In this document: piece after piece, positions 40,386 to 52,860 of the stretch | Layout of the letters: each line of letters begins with the position of its first letter | How positions within the stretch are numbered: position 1 is the stretch's first letter | Assembly: GCF_002929225.1 (NCBI RefSeq) | Contig: NZ_PISM01000018.1 | Coordinates: 682,001-746,000 of the forward strand | Direction of reading: 5' to 3' | DNA from: Stutzerimonas kunmingensis | Lineage (GTDB): Bacteria; Pseudomonadota; Gammaproteobacteria; Pseudomonadales; Pseudomonadaceae | DNA length: 64,000 nt | Made by a program: the position numbers and the translations under genes | Notes under the pieces: model-generated | What the model was told of the DNA's origin: nothing | What the model saw: only the letters and a program-made list of their open reading frames with translations | The model's database searches: none

Positions 40386-42059
40386 TCAACGCTGCGGTGG
40401 TTGCCGTACCGGTGCGCCGTTGGCCACGTAGTAGCTCGCCGTGCTGCGCGGCAGCGGCTCGTGACCGCGAATCCGGTCGGCGATCTTCTCGGCCAGCATG
40501 ATGGTGGTGGCGTTGAGGTTGCCGGTGATGATCTGCGGCATGATCGCGGCATCCACCACACGCAACCCGTCCACCCCATGCACGCGACCCTGCCCGTCCA
40601 CCACGGCCATATCGTCCGTACCCATCTTGCAGGAGCAGGACGGGTGATAGGCCGTCTCCGCGTGCTCGCGGACAAAGGCGTCCAGCTGGGCATCGCTCTG
40701 CGCGTCCACGCCCGGGTTCAGCTCGCGACCACGGTAGGGATCGAGCGCAGGCTGCGCGATGATCTCGCGGGTGAGGCGAATGGCATCGCGGAACTCGCGC
40801 CAGTCCTGCTCGTGGGCCATGTAGTTGAACAGGATGCTCGGATCGACCCGTGGATCGGTGGAGCGAATCTCGATGCGCCCGCGACTGGGTGAACGCATCG
40901 AGCCGACGTGGGCCTGGAAGCTGTGGCCGTTGTGGGCATTGCTGCCGTTGTAGCTGACCGCCACCGGCAGGAAGTGGAACTGGATGTTCGGCCATTCGAA
41001 CTCGTCGCTGCTGCGGATGAAGCCGCCGGCCTCGAACTGGTTGCTGGCACCGATGCCGCTGCCGAGGAACAGCCATTCAGCGCCGATGGCCGGCTGGTTC
41101 CACCACTTGAGCGCCGGGTACAGCGACACCGGCTTCAGGCACTCGAACTGCAGGTACATCTCCAGGTGATCCTGCAGGTTCTGGCCGACGCCGGGCAGCT
41201 CCTGCACCAGCGTGACGCCGAGCTTCTTCAGCAACGCGCCAGGGCCAACTCCCGAGCGCTGCAGGATTTGCGGCGAGGCGATGGCGCCGCCGCACAGCAG
41301 CACTTCACGGCGCGCACGCGCCACCTGTGGCTGCTCGCGGCCGCGCAGGTAACGAACGCCGACGGCACGCTTGCCCTCGAACAGCACACGGTCGGTGACG
41401 GAATGGGTGCGAATGGTCAGGTTCGGCCGTTCCTTGGCCTGATCCAGATAACCGCGAGCGGTACTGGCGCGCCGGCCCTGGGGCGTCACGGTGCGATCCA
41501 TCGGGCCGAAGCCTTCCTGCTGGAAGCCATTGAGATCGTCGGTACGGGGATAACCGGCCTGCACGCCCGCTTCCACCATGGCGTGGAACAGCTCGTTGTT
41601 GTCTGCCTTGGGTGTGGTCACGCTGACCGGGCCGTCGCCGCCGTGGTAGTCGTTGGGGCCGATGTCACGCGACTCGGCCTTGCGGAAGTACGGCAGGCAG
41701 TCGAGGTAGGTCCAGTCCTCCAGCCCCGGAGTCTTGGCCCAGTTGTCGTAGTCCAGGGCGTTGCCGCGGATGTAGCACATGCCGTTGATCAGCGAAGAAC
41801 CACCCAGGCCCTTGCCGCGGCCGCAGTCCATGCGGCGGTTGTTCATGTGCGGCTCGGGGTCGGTCTTGTAGGCCCAGTTGTAGCGGGTGCCCTGCAGTGG
41901 ATACGCCAGTGCTGCGGGCATCTGGGTGCGGAAGTCCAGCCGATAGTCCGGGCCGCCGGCTTCCAGCAGCAGCACGCTGACGTCGGCGTCCTCGGTCAGG
42001 CGCGCGGCGAGCACGTTACCCGCCGAGCCGGCGCCGATGATGATGTAGTCATATTCCAT
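40386..42059 (-). CDS. betA: Choline dehydrogenase
   Basis: 557 residues. The GMC oxidoreductase FAD site is at the start: [40 protein letters not shown] (GMC signature 1), [20 protein letters not shown] (signature 2) and the catalytic histidine in [20 protein letters not shown] follow. BetA oxidises choline to betaine aldehyde at the inner membrane. It lies 14 bp after betB on the same strand, so choline goes to glycine betaine through this pair, with BetT importing the substrate. The length matches E. coli and Pseudomonas BetA. Start fixed at ATG 42059. Confidence 0.95.
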   Translation of the reverse strand: MEYDYIIIGAGSAGNVLAARLTEDADVSVLLLEAGGPDYRLDFRTQMPAALAYPLQGTRYNWAYKTDPEPHMNNRRMDCGRGKGLGGSSLINGMCYIRGNALDYDNWAKTPGLEDWTYLDCLPYFRKAESRDIGPNDYHGGDGPVSVTTPKADNNELFHAMVEAGVQAGYPRTDDLNGFQQEGFGPMDRTVTPQGRRASTARGYLDQAKERPNLTIRTHSVTDRVLFEGKRAVGVRYLRGREQPQVARARREVLLCGGAIASPQILQRSGVGPGALLKKLGVTLVQELPGVGQNLQDHLEMYLQFECLKPVSLYPALKWWNQPAIGAEWLFLGSGIGASNQFEAGGFIRSSDEFEWPNIQFHFLPVAVSYNGSNAHNGHSFQAHVGSMRSPSRGRIEIRSTDPRVDPSILFNYMAHEQDWREFRDAIRLTREIIAQPALDPYRGRELNPGVDAQSDAQLDAFVREHAETAYHPSCSCKMGTDDMAVVDGQGRVHGVDGLRVVDAAIMPQIITGNLNATTIMLAEKIADRIRGHEPLPRSTASYYVANGAPVRQPPQR

Positions 42060-42073
42060 GGTTCAAACCTCCC

Positions 42074-43546
<1,473 letters not shown>

Positions 43547-43639
43547 GTTCTACCTCGTTCGTACTGTTCGTGGCGGCAGCGGATCGACGCTGCCGCAACA
43601 TGATTGGAACGCCCTGGGGATCGCCCGAGGCGTGCAGGG

Positions 43640-45706
43640 TCAGGGTGTCGGCGCCGCGCCCGGATTGGGCATGCCGCTTTCACCACCGCCGTTCTCGCGT
43701 TGCAGATGCAGGAAGTGCATGTGGTGCTCGTAGTGGTCGAGGATGTCCTCGATCAGCTGGCGCCGCGAGTAGCCCATCAGGTCGTAGCCTAGGCTGCCCT
43801 GGCGCAGATGCACCTCGAGCCGGTAGTAGTCGGCGTTGCTGCTCTGCGTGCGCAGGGCGAAGGACGGCATGGTGCCGCGCACCGGCCAGATCTGGTAGGT
43901 GAAGTCCTGCTCGCTGCCCAGATTGACGTGCAGCGCCAGGTGCTCGTTGCCCGGTTCGCCTTCGACGATCTCCACCGGCACGCCCTTCTCGCCGAGCGCC
44001 TTCTGAATCTCCTCCATCGCCGGCTTGCAGACGTCCTTCAGGTAACGACGGATCTGCGAACGGCTGGGGAAGCTCATCGCCCGCGACAGGCGCTGACTCC
44101 AGTTCATCTGCGTGTGCTCCAGCGTAGCGCGCCCGGACAGATAGCCGGACAGGCTCTTCTGGTAGCTGTCGGCCATGACGCCTTCGACGTGTAATGCCTT
44201 GAACAGCCCGTACATCATGAACAGCAGGACGATGGAGAACGGCAGCCCCATGATCACCACGGTGCCCTGCAGCGCGGTCAGGCCGCCCGCGATCAGCAGT
44301 GCCAGGGTGAGAATGCCGATGATCGCCGCCCAGAGGATGCGCATCCACACCGGTGCATCGCTGTTCACATCCTTGAGGATGGAGGTGAAGTTCGACAGCA
44401 CCAGCGAGCCGGAGTCGCCGGAGGTGACGAAGAACACGATGGCGAGGATGGTCACCACGATGGTAGTGAGACCGGCCCAGGGCAGGCTCTGCAGGAACAG
44501 ATAGATCGACGAGCCAGGGTTGCTCACCGCCTGCTGACCGAATTCGAGGGCGCCGCCCATGACCATCTCGATGGCACTGTTACCCATGATCGACATCCAG
44601 GCCATCATGAAGGCCAGCGGCAGCAGCAACGTGCCGATGACGAACTCGCGGATGGTGCGACCGCGGGAAATACGCGCCAGAAACAGGCCCACGAACGGCC
44701 CCCAGGCGATCCACCAGGCCCAGAAGAACACTGTCCAGGCGTTCAGCCAGTCGGTCGGTCGGCGGTAGGCGTAGGTGTCCAGCGACAGGCTTATGAAGTT
44801 GGAGAAGTAGTCACCGACGTTCATCACCAGCGCGTTGAGCAGGAACACCGTATCGCCGACCACCAGCACGAACAGCAGCAGCAGGACCGCCAGCAGCATG
44901 TTGAATTCGGAAAGCCGGCGAATCCCGCGCTCGACCCCGGTCGCCGCCGAGATTGCCGAGAACACCACGATCAGCACCACCAGCACCGCCTGGGTGAGCG
45001 TGCCTTCCGGTATGCCGAAGATGTAGTTGAGGCCGAAGTTGAGCTGGATGATGCCGATGCCGAGACTGGTAGCGATGCCGAACACCGTGCCCAGCACCGC
45101 GGCGGTATCGACGGTATGTCCGATGGGGCCGTAGATGCGCTTGCCGAAGATCGGATACAGCGATGAGCGGATCGACAGCGGCAAGCCCTGGCGAAAGCTG
45201 AAATACGCCAGCGACATGCCGACCAGGGTATAGACACCCCAACCGGAAAGGCCCCAGTGCAGGAAGGTCAGCTCCATGGCGTGGCGCGCGGCCTGGGTGG
45301 TTCCGCCCTCGCCTACCGGCGGTTCGAGGAACTGGGTGATGGGTTCGGCGATGCAGAAGAACAGCAGGTCGATGCCGATCCCGGCGGAAAACAGCATCGC
45401 CGCCCAGGTGACCACGTTGAATTCGGGTTTGGAATGATCCGGCCCGAGGCGGATCTTGCCGTAGCGGCTGGTAGCCACGATCACCACGAAGAGCAGGTAG
45501 ACCAGCACGGCGAGAAAGTAGAACCAGCCGAAGGTGTCGGATATCCAGCCAAGTACCGTGTTGATGACCGCTTGGGAGCGATCAGTGAAGAACATCGTCC
45601 ATATGGCAAACGCCACGATAGCGATTGCAGAACCGTAGAAAACTACGGGATTGATCCGGTCAGCCGGCGCTTCGGAATCATTGGGCGAGAGCTCAGCCTC
45701 GTTCAT
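43640..45706 (-). CDS. betT: BCCT-family choline transporter BetT
   Basis: 688 residues with about 12 membrane helices and a long C-terminal cytoplasmic tail of roughly 150 residues. The BCCT signature appears as FFWAWWIAWGPFVGLFLARI SRG, with tryptophan-rich TM8, and as HWGLSGWGVYTLVGMSLAYF. The long osmosensing C-terminus fits BetT rather than the shorter BetP types. It should take up choline with protons. It lies about 95 bp upstream of betB on the same strand, likely one regulon. The C-terminal end (GGGESGMPNPGAAPTP) is low complexity. Confidence 0.93.
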   Translation of the reverse strand: MNEAELSPNDSEAPADRINPVVFYGSAIAIVAFAIWTMFFTDRSQAVINTVLGWISDTFGWFYFLAVLVYLLFVVIVATSRYGKIRLGPDHSKPEFNVVTWAAMLFSAGIGIDLLFFCIAEPITQFLEPPVGEGGTTQAARHAMELTFLHWGLSGWGVYTLVGMSLAYFSFRQGLPLSIRSSLYPIFGKRIYGPIGHTVDTAAVLGTVFGIATSLGIGIIQLNFGLNYIFGIPEGTLTQAVLVVLIVVFSAISAATGVERGIRRLSEFNMLLAVLLLLFVLVVGDTVFLLNALVMNVGDYFSNFISLSLDTYAYRRPTDWLNAWTVFFWAWWIAWGPFVGLFLARISRGRTIREFVIGTLLLPLAFMMAWMSIMGNSAIEMVMGGALEFGQQAVSNPGSSIYLFLQSLPWAGLTTIVVTILAIVFFVTSGDSGSLVLSNFTSILKDVNSDAPVWMRILWAAIIGILTLALLIAGGLTALQGTVVIMGLPFSIVLLFMMYGLFKALHVEGVMADSYQKSLSGYLSGRATLEHTQMNWSQRLSRAMSFPSRSQIRRYLKDVCKPAMEEIQKALGEKGVPVEIVEGEPGNEHLALHVNLGSEQDFTYQIWPVRGTMPSFALRTQSSNADYYRLEVHLRQGSLGYDLMGYSRRQLIEDILDHYEHHMHFLHLQRENGGGESGMPNPGAAPTP

Positions 45707-46129
45707 CAGTTCTATCTCCTGAACTTGTTCTGGCTTTTACGACATCGCGGTGCGACGTATTGCGGCAGGTGGCGGGCAAATCTTTCGAAATTGCTGCGCA
45801 CCAAGGGCGGGATGGGCATGCATAGCGGCCGTACTGATGACAGCCATGCCCGTCGGCAAGCTGCTGCCGACAAAAATGAAAGTTGAATCATGCTCCCATA
45901 ATGGCGAAGTCGGCGTGCATCCTACACGATAAGTGTCAATTTCGCGAATCACGGCGAAATCGGCACCATCCCAAGCGCCTTGATCCGCGCCTTCGGTCAT
46001 GCGAATCGCCTCGCCACGAGCGGCGCAGCGCTCCGCCCCCGCTCGGCGTTTTCAGCGATTGTGCGCTGACTTATGATCGGCCCCGCGTAGCAGCATCCTT
46101 CTTCCCATTCCACCTGCAGAGATGAGTTC
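45707..46129. other. Intergenic region between betT and the trpB-like gene
   Basis: This 423-bp divergent region holds no supported gene; short ORFs on both strands have no family resemblance. It must contain the promoters for betT and the trpB-like gene. I could not identify a clear BetI palindrome or TrpI-type operator by eye. Confidence 0.4.
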
Positions 46130-47338
46130 ATGTCGTCCGATCCTCGCTTCACCGCCATGCCCGACGCCAACGGATATTTCGGCCCCTATGGCGGCCAGCT
46201 GGTCCCACCGCACCTCAAGCAGGCGATGGACGACATCAACCTCGCCTACGAGGAAATTCGCCAGCGTGATGACTTCCAGCAGGAACTGGCCGCACTGTTC
46301 GCCGACTACGTGGGTCGGCCAAGCCCGATCTTCCATGCGCGGCGGCTGTCCGAGCAGCTCGGCGGTGCGCAGATCTATCTGAAGCGCGAAGACCTGAACC
46401 ACACCGGCGCGCACAAGATCAATCACTGCCTAGGCGAGGCGCTGCTGGCCAAATTCATGGGCAAGAAGAAGGTGATCGCGGAGACTGGCGCCGGCCAGCA
46501 CGGGGTTGCCCTGGCTACCGCCTGCGCGCTGGTCGGCATTCCCTGCGAGATCCACATGGGCCAGGTGGACATCGAGAAGGAACACCCGAACGTCACCAAG
46601 ATGAAGATCCTCGGCTGCAAGCTGGTAGCGGTCACCCGCGGCGCCGCGACGCTCAAGGAAGCGGTGGATAGCGCCTTCGAGGAATACCTGAAGGACCCGC
46701 ACAACTACATCTACGCCATCGGCTCGGTGGTCGGCCCGCACCCGTTCCCGAAGATGGTCCGCGACTTCCAGTCGATCATCGGCACCGAAGCCCGCGAGCA
46801 GTTCCTCGCCAAACATGGCCGCCTGCCCGATCACGTGGTTGCCTGCGTCGGGGGTGGTTCGAATGCCATGGGCATGTTCACCGCCTTTCTCGAAGATGCC
46901 GCGGTCGAGCTGGTCGGTATCGAGCCAGCGGGTGAAAGCCTGGACAAGCCCGGCCGCCACTCGGCCACGCTGTCCAAAGGCAAGCCAGGCGAACTGCATG
47001 GCATGGCCTGCTATGTGCTGGAGGATGCCGATGGCAACCCGTCTGCGGTGCACTCGATTGCGTCCGGCCTGGACTACCCTGGCGTCGGCCCGCAGCACAG
47101 CTACCTGAAGGATCTAGGTCGGGTGAACTACCAGACCGCGACCGACCAGGAATGCCTCGACGCCTTTATGACCCTTTCCCGCGTCGAAGGCATCATCCCG
47201 GCCCTGGAAAGCGCCCACGCAGTGGCCTGGGCCATCCGCAGCGCACCGACGCTGAGCAAGGAAAGCCATATACTCGTCAACCTCTCCGGCCGCGGCGACA
47301 AGGATGCCGATTACGTCGCCAACCTGCTCGGTCTGTAG
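46130..47338 (+). CDS. Tryptophan synthase beta subunit-like protein (orphan TrpB)
   Basis: 402 residues. All TrpB landmarks are present: [20 protein letters not shown] at the start, the PLP lysine in [37 protein letters not shown] with the catalytic glutamate, and the phosphate loop [14 protein letters not shown]. TrpB joins indole and serine to make tryptophan. There is no trpA or trpI next to it, unlike the usual Pseudomonas trpBA pair, so this is probably a second paralogue that may use another indole source or another substrate. It lies alone between betT and trmO. Confidence 0.88.
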   Translation: MSSDPRFTAMPDANGYFGPYGGQLVPPHLKQAMDDINLAYEEIRQRDDFQQELAALFADYVGRPSPIFHARRLSEQLGGAQIYLKREDLNHTGAHKINHCLGEALLAKFMGKKKVIAETGAGQHGVALATACALVGIPCEIHMGQVDIEKEHPNVTKMKILGCKLVAVTRGAATLKEAVDSAFEEYLKDPHNYIYAIGSVVGPHPFPKMVRDFQSIIGTEAREQFLAKHGRLPDHVVACVGGGSNAMGMFTAFLEDAAVELVGIEPAGESLDKPGRHSATLSKGKPGELHGMACYVLEDADGNPSAVHSIASGLDYPGVGPQHSYLKDLGRVNYQTATDQECLDAFMTLSRVEGIIPALESAHAVAWAIRSAPTLSKESHILVNLSGRGDKDADYVANLLGL

Positions 47339-47450
47339 CGCCCGCGTGGCTGGCCGACGCTGCATATGCGCGTCGGCCGGCCGTAAGCGCAACCGGCGGC
47401 CGTAGCGGGTAAGATGCGCAGCCGCCCGACTGCTTCCCAGGCCCGCCTTC

Positions 47451-48158
47451 ATGGATCACAGCGTCTCGCCTATCGGCTACGTCCGCTCCTGCTTCAAGGA
47501 GAAGTTCGCAATCCCCCGCCAGCCCAGCCTGGCACCAGCCGCACGCGGTGTGTTGGAACTGCTGCCGCCGTTCGACAGCGGGGAGGCGGTGGCCGGGCTC
47601 GAGCAGGTCAGCCACGTGTGGCTGCTGTTTCTTTTCCATCAGGCGCTGGAAAGCAAGCCCCGCCTCAAGGTCCGCCCGCCTCGCCTCGGCGGCAATCGCA
47701 TGGTCGGCGTGTTCGCTACCCGCGCGACCCACAGGCCCAACGGTATCGGCCAATCGGTTGTCAGGCTGGATCGCGTCGAATCGGATCGGCTGTTCATTTC
47801 CGGCATCGACCTGCTGGACGGCACCCCGGTGCTGGACATCAAACCCTACGTGCCCTACGCCGACGCGCTGCCTGATGCACGCAACGAGATGGCCGCCGAC
47901 GCGCCAGGGTTGATCGAGGTGCAATGGTCGGACGCCGGATTGGTGCAAGCTCGCCGCGAAGCGCAGCGCCTCGACGAGCCATTGGTAGAACTTATCGAAC
48001 AGTGCCTGGCGCAGGACCCGCGCCCGGCCTATCAGAAACCCGAACCGGAACGGCGATACGGCGCGCAGTTCTGGGATGTGGACGTGCGCTGGCATTACCC
48101 GACGCCAGGCGTGATCCGCGTTCTGGAAGTCGCGCCAGCAGCGCCGCAACCGGCGTAG
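47451..48158 (+). CDS. trmO: tRNA (N6-threonylcarbamoyladenosine-37-N6)-methyltransferase TrmO
   Basis: 235 residues. The beta-barrel SAM-binding TsaA/YaeB domain starts VSPIGYVRSCFKEKFAIPRQ and has the core LRVRPPRLGGNRMVGVFATR-like segment with GVFATRATHRPNGIGQSVVR, the conserved RPNxIG motif. LLDGTPVLDIKPYVPYADAL ends the catalytic domain. A short C-terminal domain with PEPERRYGAQFWDVDVRWHY follows as in E. coli TrmO. The enzyme N6-methylates t6A37 in certain threonine tRNAs. It lies 112 bp after the trpB-like gene and is convergent with the next gene. Confidence 0.92.
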   Translation: MDHSVSPIGYVRSCFKEKFAIPRQPSLAPAARGVLELLPPFDSGEAVAGLEQVSHVWLLFLFHQALESKPRLKVRPPRLGGNRMVGVFATRATHRPNGIGQSVVRLDRVESDRLFISGIDLLDGTPVLDIKPYVPYADALPDARNEMAADAPGLIEVQWSDAGLVQARREAQRLDEPLVELIEQCLAQDPRPAYQKPEPERRYGAQFWDVDVRWHYPTPGVIRVLEVAPAAPQPA

Positions 48159-48178
48159 GGCCGGCGCGGCGTCCCTCC

Positions 48179-50716
48179 TCACTTGCCGGCGGGCGTCAGC
48201 AACAGACGCCGGTTGCCGTAGACCTTGTCGAGATTCTCCGTCTTGAACGGGAAACTCATGTAGTTCGCCTTCATCCACGCGTCGATACCATCGGCGTAGT
48301 GCGGGCTGGCCGGATCGCCCGACTGGCCTGAACTGTTGAGGCCGATCATCGGCTCGTCGCGGCCAAAGTCGACGATGATGCGCATCGCCGGGATCAGCCA
48401 GGTATCGAAGTCCGTTCCCAGGTGATAGGCCGAGGCATTCAGCGTGCTGTGGTCGCCGCCCATGGCAAAGGGGCCGCGATCCAGGTAGCTGCCGATAGCG
48501 TTGATCTTGCTCCGCTGGCTGGCCGGCATATGCGGCGCCAACTGCGTCGCGCCGGAGGTCCAACTGGCAGTGTGCAGCTTGCCCCATTGCCAGGCGCTGC
48601 GCTCGTTGCCCAGGCGGCCTTCCAGCAGACTCACCGCACCAGCAAGACTGCGTGCCAGAATCGCCGGCTTGTCTTCGGTTTGCGCAGTCCGCTGGTCGTT
48701 CCAGAACGGGCTGTCTTCACGTCCGAGCAAATGGTCCGCCTGCGCCGAGTAGGACGTGTTAGCCGTCTGCACCAGCGCTCGCCACGCCTGCGTATCTTCC
48801 GGCCCAAGCTCGTCGAGGAACGTCTGCCGTGCGCTTTCGTGCAGGAAAGCGCCATACAGCGCAGCATCGGCCGAATCCGCAGCGAGCTTGCCGTCGAACG
48901 CCATCAGTCGATCCAGCGCTTCTCGCGCCTTGCTGCGTTCGGCGGCCGGCAGTGCATCGATCGCCTTGCGCAACGGCTCGGCCATGCCCGGCGCCTCGAA
49001 CATTGCCCTGAGCTTGACGGCGAACGGCGTGACCTGGTCGTACTGCATCGCGATGGTACTGCGGGTGTCATGCTTGCCCCGCCCCGCCAGTTCCGCCAGG
49101 CGCTCATAGCGCTCGGGGCCATACCAGGAGCTGGAAAGCTGCATCCCGTAACCGCGCGGTACACTGCGATGGTTGGCGGTGCCGAGCCAGCCCTGGATAG
49201 GATCCTGGTCGTAGGGATGCAGCATCGGATCAGCGAAGCCGTCCCAGTCATAACGATTGTCCCAACCCGGCGACGGCACCAGCCCCAATCCCTCGCGACG
49301 ATTTGGGAAGCGTCCGGTGACCTGCCAGCCGATTCCCTGCTGGTCAGCAAACACCAGATTCAGCGCCGTCGCACGAATTTCGCGGGTCGCCTCGAAGGCC
49401 TGATCCACCGATTGCGCGCGGGACAGATCGAAGAAGGCATCCAGGGTGCGATCGGCCTCCAGCTGCGTGGTTTTCAGCGCAAGGCCGTAACCACTGCGGA
49501 GCTGTAGCGGTTGCAAGGGGTGCTTGTGCTCGCCGAGCGCCGTGTTCAGCAGAGGCCCATTACGGGTTTCGTAGATGGTCTCGCGAATCGGCCGCTCGCC
49601 TTTGACGAAGTAGGTTTCGTGCCGCTCGCGGGCCTGCAGCCACTTGCCATCGGCCAGGTACATCAGCCGCGAGCCTTCGCGGCGCACCTGCTCGAGATAG
49701 AGGTCCTGATTGTCGCCCATCACCATGGTCATGCCCCAGCCGAGCTTGCCGTTGAAACCGGCGACCACTGCGGGCACCCCGGCGATGGTGACACCCGCGG
49801 CCTGGAACTTCGGTGCGCGGACCTGCATGAAATTCCAGTACGAAGGCATCGACAGCGGCAGGTGCGTGTCGTTGGCCAGAATCGGTTTGCCGCTACGGGT
49901 GTTGCTGCCGGCAATGGCCCAGTTGTTCGACGCAGCCATCCCAGTCGGGGTCAACGATGCCAAGTTTTGCGCCGCCTGCTCGATCGCCGCCAGCCCTGGT
50001 ACCGATCCACCCAGCGCGAGTCCCTTGAGCTTGTCGGCTTCGGCGAACGGCAATGCTTCGTCCGGATAGATCGGCAGCAACCAGGCGAGCTTATCGCTAC
50101 CCACCTTCTGCGCCAGCAGCAGCGCCGCCACTTCTTCCTGCAGATTCTGCGAAAGCCCGAAGTTGAGCAAACAGAACACCAGCACCGAGTCCTCGGGCTT
50201 CCAGTACTCAGGCTTGTAGCCGGACTCGGCAAGGTCCATCGGCAGCTTGTCCTGATGGCGATACAGGTAGGCGTTCACGCCGCGGGCGTAGACCTCGAAG
50301 AACTTCTTCATCCGCGGCGAGGACTCGCGATAGAGCAGCTCGGCGCTCTGGCGCAGATTCACCGCGCGCATGAAGCGGTCGCTCTCCAACACGCCGGGGC
50401 CAACCATCTCCGCCAATCTCCCTTGAGCCATCAGCCGTAGGCTGACCATCTGGCTCAGACGATCGGTGGCGTGGACGTAACCCATGGCGAACAGCGCATC
50501 GTGGAACGACGAGGTTTCGATCAGCGGCATGCCCAGCGAATTGCGCCGGATACTCGCGCTGCCTGCCAGGCCGGTCAGCGGCTGAATGCCCTGCGGTGGC
50601 GGCAGGCTGGCGCTGTAGCGATTATCGAGATAGGCCTGACAACCGCCCAGGCCGGCCAGGCCGAGCGCGGCCCCCAGCGTCAGGCGAACCAGGGCGAACG
50701 GCAGACGCAGAGACAT
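48179..50716 (-). CDS. Penicillin acylase family lipoprotein (Ntn-hydrolase)
   Basis: 845 residues from ATG 50716. A lipobox at the end of the signal sequence ([12 protein letters not shown]) suggests lipid anchoring. The Ntn core has the beta-chain start [20 protein letters not shown], where Ser263 would be freed by autocleavage, and [15 protein letters not shown] after it. The alpha part with [20 protein letters not shown] fits the family. It resembles acyl-homoserine-lactone and penicillin acylases, so quorum-signal or other amide cleavage in the periplasm is possible. The substrate is not predictable. It stands convergent to trmO; a TTG three bases upstream is less likely. Confidence 0.85.
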   Translation of the reverse strand: MSLRLPFALVRLTLGAALGLAGLGGCQAYLDNRYSASLPPPQGIQPLTGLAGSASIRRNSLGMPLIETSSFHDALFAMGYVHATDRLSQMVSLRLMAQGRLAEMVGPGVLESDRFMRAVNLRQSAELLYRESSPRMKKFFEVYARGVNAYLYRHQDKLPMDLAESGYKPEYWKPEDSVLVFCLLNFGLSQNLQEEVAALLLAQKVGSDKLAWLLPIYPDEALPFAEADKLKGLALGGSVPGLAAIEQAAQNLASLTPTGMAASNNWAIAGSNTRSGKPILANDTHLPLSMPSYWNFMQVRAPKFQAAGVTIAGVPAVVAGFNGKLGWGMTMVMGDNQDLYLEQVRREGSRLMYLADGKWLQARERHETYFVKGERPIRETIYETRNGPLLNTALGEHKHPLQPLQLRSGYGLALKTTQLEADRTLDAFFDLSRAQSVDQAFEATREIRATALNLVFADQQGIGWQVTGRFPNRREGLGLVPSPGWDNRYDWDGFADPMLHPYDQDPIQGWLGTANHRSVPRGYGMQLSSSWYGPERYERLAELAGRGKHDTRSTIAMQYDQVTPFAVKLRAMFEAPGMAEPLRKAIDALPAAERSKAREALDRLMAFDGKLAADSADAALYGAFLHESARQTFLDELGPEDTQAWRALVQTANTSYSAQADHLLGREDSPFWNDQRTAQTEDKPAILARSLAGAVSLLEGRLGNERSAWQWGKLHTASWTSGATQLAPHMPASQRSKINAIGSYLDRGPFAMGGDHSTLNASAYHLGTDFDTWLIPAMRIIVDFGRDEPMIGLNSSGQSGDPASPHYADGIDAWMKANYMSFPFKTENLDKVYGNRRLLLTPAGK

Positions 50717-50791
50717 CAAAGACTCCTGAGCGAGCTTGGCAAGGGATGGTACTGACAGATTAGAGGGCGCGCGGCGAAGAAGATCGGTCGA

Positions 50792-51253
50792 TCAGGCCGC
50801 GTCGCGGGATTTTGGCAGAGCTTCGTCGAGCAGCCAACGGGCCGAACGCCGAGCCTCGGCCTTGTGCTGCAGCTCGAGGGCACTGAACTGCGCTTCATGT
50901 CGGCGCCGCTCCTGCTTGTCCAGCGCCTTCCAGGCCGCATGGGTCGGCACTTGCTCGGTGGCTTCGAACAGCTGCTGGAAGACCTGACAACGAGGATGCT
51001 GCCCCAGCGCCACATCATAGTTGTCGAGCAGCACCTTGATGCGGATTGCCCCTTCGATGAGCGGGACTTGCTCCTCCAGCAGGCAGCTGGCAAGGATTCG
51101 CAGATCCTCCGCCAGCGCGGTCTGCTGCTGCGTCCGCGCCTCTGCCTGCAACCGCTCGTTGCGCCAGACACGCCGCCAGAGATACAGCGCATAGCCACCC
51201 AGCGCAGCAATCAGCAGCGCGGCGATGACGAACAGACCGATGGCGAGGGTCAT
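50792..51253 (-). CDS. DUF2489 family protein
   Basis: 153 residues. One N-terminal membrane helix (IGLFVIAALLIAALGGYALY) is followed by a charged helical cytoplasmic or periplasmic domain with LAEDLRILASCLLEEQVPLI and IRIKVLLDNYDVALGQHPRC, the pattern of gammaproteobacterial DUF2489 proteins. I know of no assigned function. The start at 51253 begins at the helix, whereas the longer frame to 51325 adds unmatched residues. It lies 75 bp upstream of the acylase gene and 7 bp after the SEC-C gene, so all may be co-transcribed. Confidence 0.75.
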   Translation of the reverse strand: MTLAIGLFVIAALLIAALGGYALYLWRRVWRNERLQAEARTQQQTALAEDLRILASCLLEEQVPLIEGAIRIKVLLDNYDVALGQHPRCQVFQQLFEATEQVPTHAAWKALDKQERRRHEAQFSALELQHKAEARRSARWLLDEALPKSRDAA

Positions 51254-51260
51254 GACAGGC

Positions 51261-51449
51261 TCAGGCGCCGTGGCATTTCTTGTACTTCTGCTGGCTGCCA
51301 CAAGGGCACGGATCGTTGCGACCAACGTCCTTCAGCGGATTGCGTACAGGTTCGTGGCTGTGATTGCAATGCGGGCCATGAACGTGATGATGGTCATGGT
51401 CGTGATCGTGGTTGCAGTCGGGACCGTGTACGTGGGGTTCTTGACTCAT
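51261..51449 (-). CDS. His-rich SEC-C motif protein
   Basis: 62 residues. The C-terminus [18 protein letters not shown] is a perfect SEC-C zinc-binding motif (CxCxxxxxxxxCH). The N-terminal half is extraordinary: about 13 histidines with aspartates (for example [20 protein letters not shown]). This looks like a metal-binding or metal-storage tail, perhaps for zinc or nickel. It is soluble, and related SEC-C proteins occur in many pseudomonads without known role. It lies 7 bp upstream of the DUF2489 gene and 7 bp after the LEA-like gene on the same strand. Confidence 0.85.
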   Translation of the reverse strand: MSQEPHVHGPDCNHDHDHDHHHVHGPHCNHSHEPVRNPLKDVGRNDPCPCGSQQKYKKCHGA

Positions 51450-51456
51450 CTGAGTA

Positions 51457-51954
51457 CTACTCCGGAATAAAGTTGCCCGGGATTATCTCGCCATTGTTGG
51501 AAATGTGCACGCGCCGGCCCATCATCAGCCCTGTCTTGAGCTCACCGGCCAAGCGGTAGGCGATCGGCCGGTCGGGCTTCTCCAGCAAACGCACGATGTA
51601 CTTCATATGGCGCCAGAGATTGGTGTGAACCGGCACCTCGTAGTACTCGAAACTGTTGGCAGGTACTGTCAGCCAGCCACTGGACTCGCCGCTGGCCAGT
51701 TCCACGTCGTTGAGATGGACTTTGTAGATCAGCCCGCGCACCGGCAGGCTGTGATCGTTGGGGTTGTCGATACGAAAGCGCAGCATGAATTGCTGTTCCA
51801 GCAGCCGCGCCTTGATGATATCGACCTTGGTGAGCTCGACCGTAGGGTCCTTGAAATCGCCCGAAAACCAGGTCGAGCATCCGGCCATGCCGCCAAGCAG
51901 GCAGAGCAACACGACGGTTCTAAGAATTCTTATTGTGTGTGCCTGGCAAAACAT
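51457..51954 (-). CDS. LEA type 2-family lipoprotein
   Basis: 165 residues from ATG 51954. A lipoprotein signal ending [11 protein letters not shown] precedes a LEA-14-like (water-stress/WHy) beta-sandwich: [20 protein letters not shown] and [20 protein letters not shown], then [20 protein letters not shown]. Such lipoproteins are common in Pseudomonas and thought to sit in the periplasm facing the envelope; function is unclear. Upstream extension to 52098 is not supported. It is followed closely by the SEC-C gene. Probably same transcription unit. Confidence 0.83.
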   Translation of the reverse strand: MFCQAHTIRILRTVVLLCLLGGMAGCSTWFSGDFKDPTVELTKVDIIKARLLEQQFMLRFRIDNPNDHSLPVRGLIYKVHLNDVELASGESSGWLTVPANSFEYYEVPVHTNLWRHMKYIVRLLEKPDRPIAYRLAGELKTGLMMGRRVHISNNGEIIPGNFIPE

Positions 51955-52098
51955 TCCGGTACTCCAAAGGACGGCCAAGTGTAGCAAGCAGCATGCTTGC
52001 CGCAACGGGGGCCACCGCAAAAATACCAGTCTCAGGCCGCAATATGACAACGACGTTTCAGACAAAGCGCTCCCGCATTGCAGTGCGCCGCGGATCAC

Positions 52099-52860
<762 letters not shown>

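Noticed and set aside
47352..47381. GC-rich hairpin after the trpB-like gene as terminator
   Set aside because: The stem is imperfect and no T run follows, so it is not a convincing intrinsic terminator.
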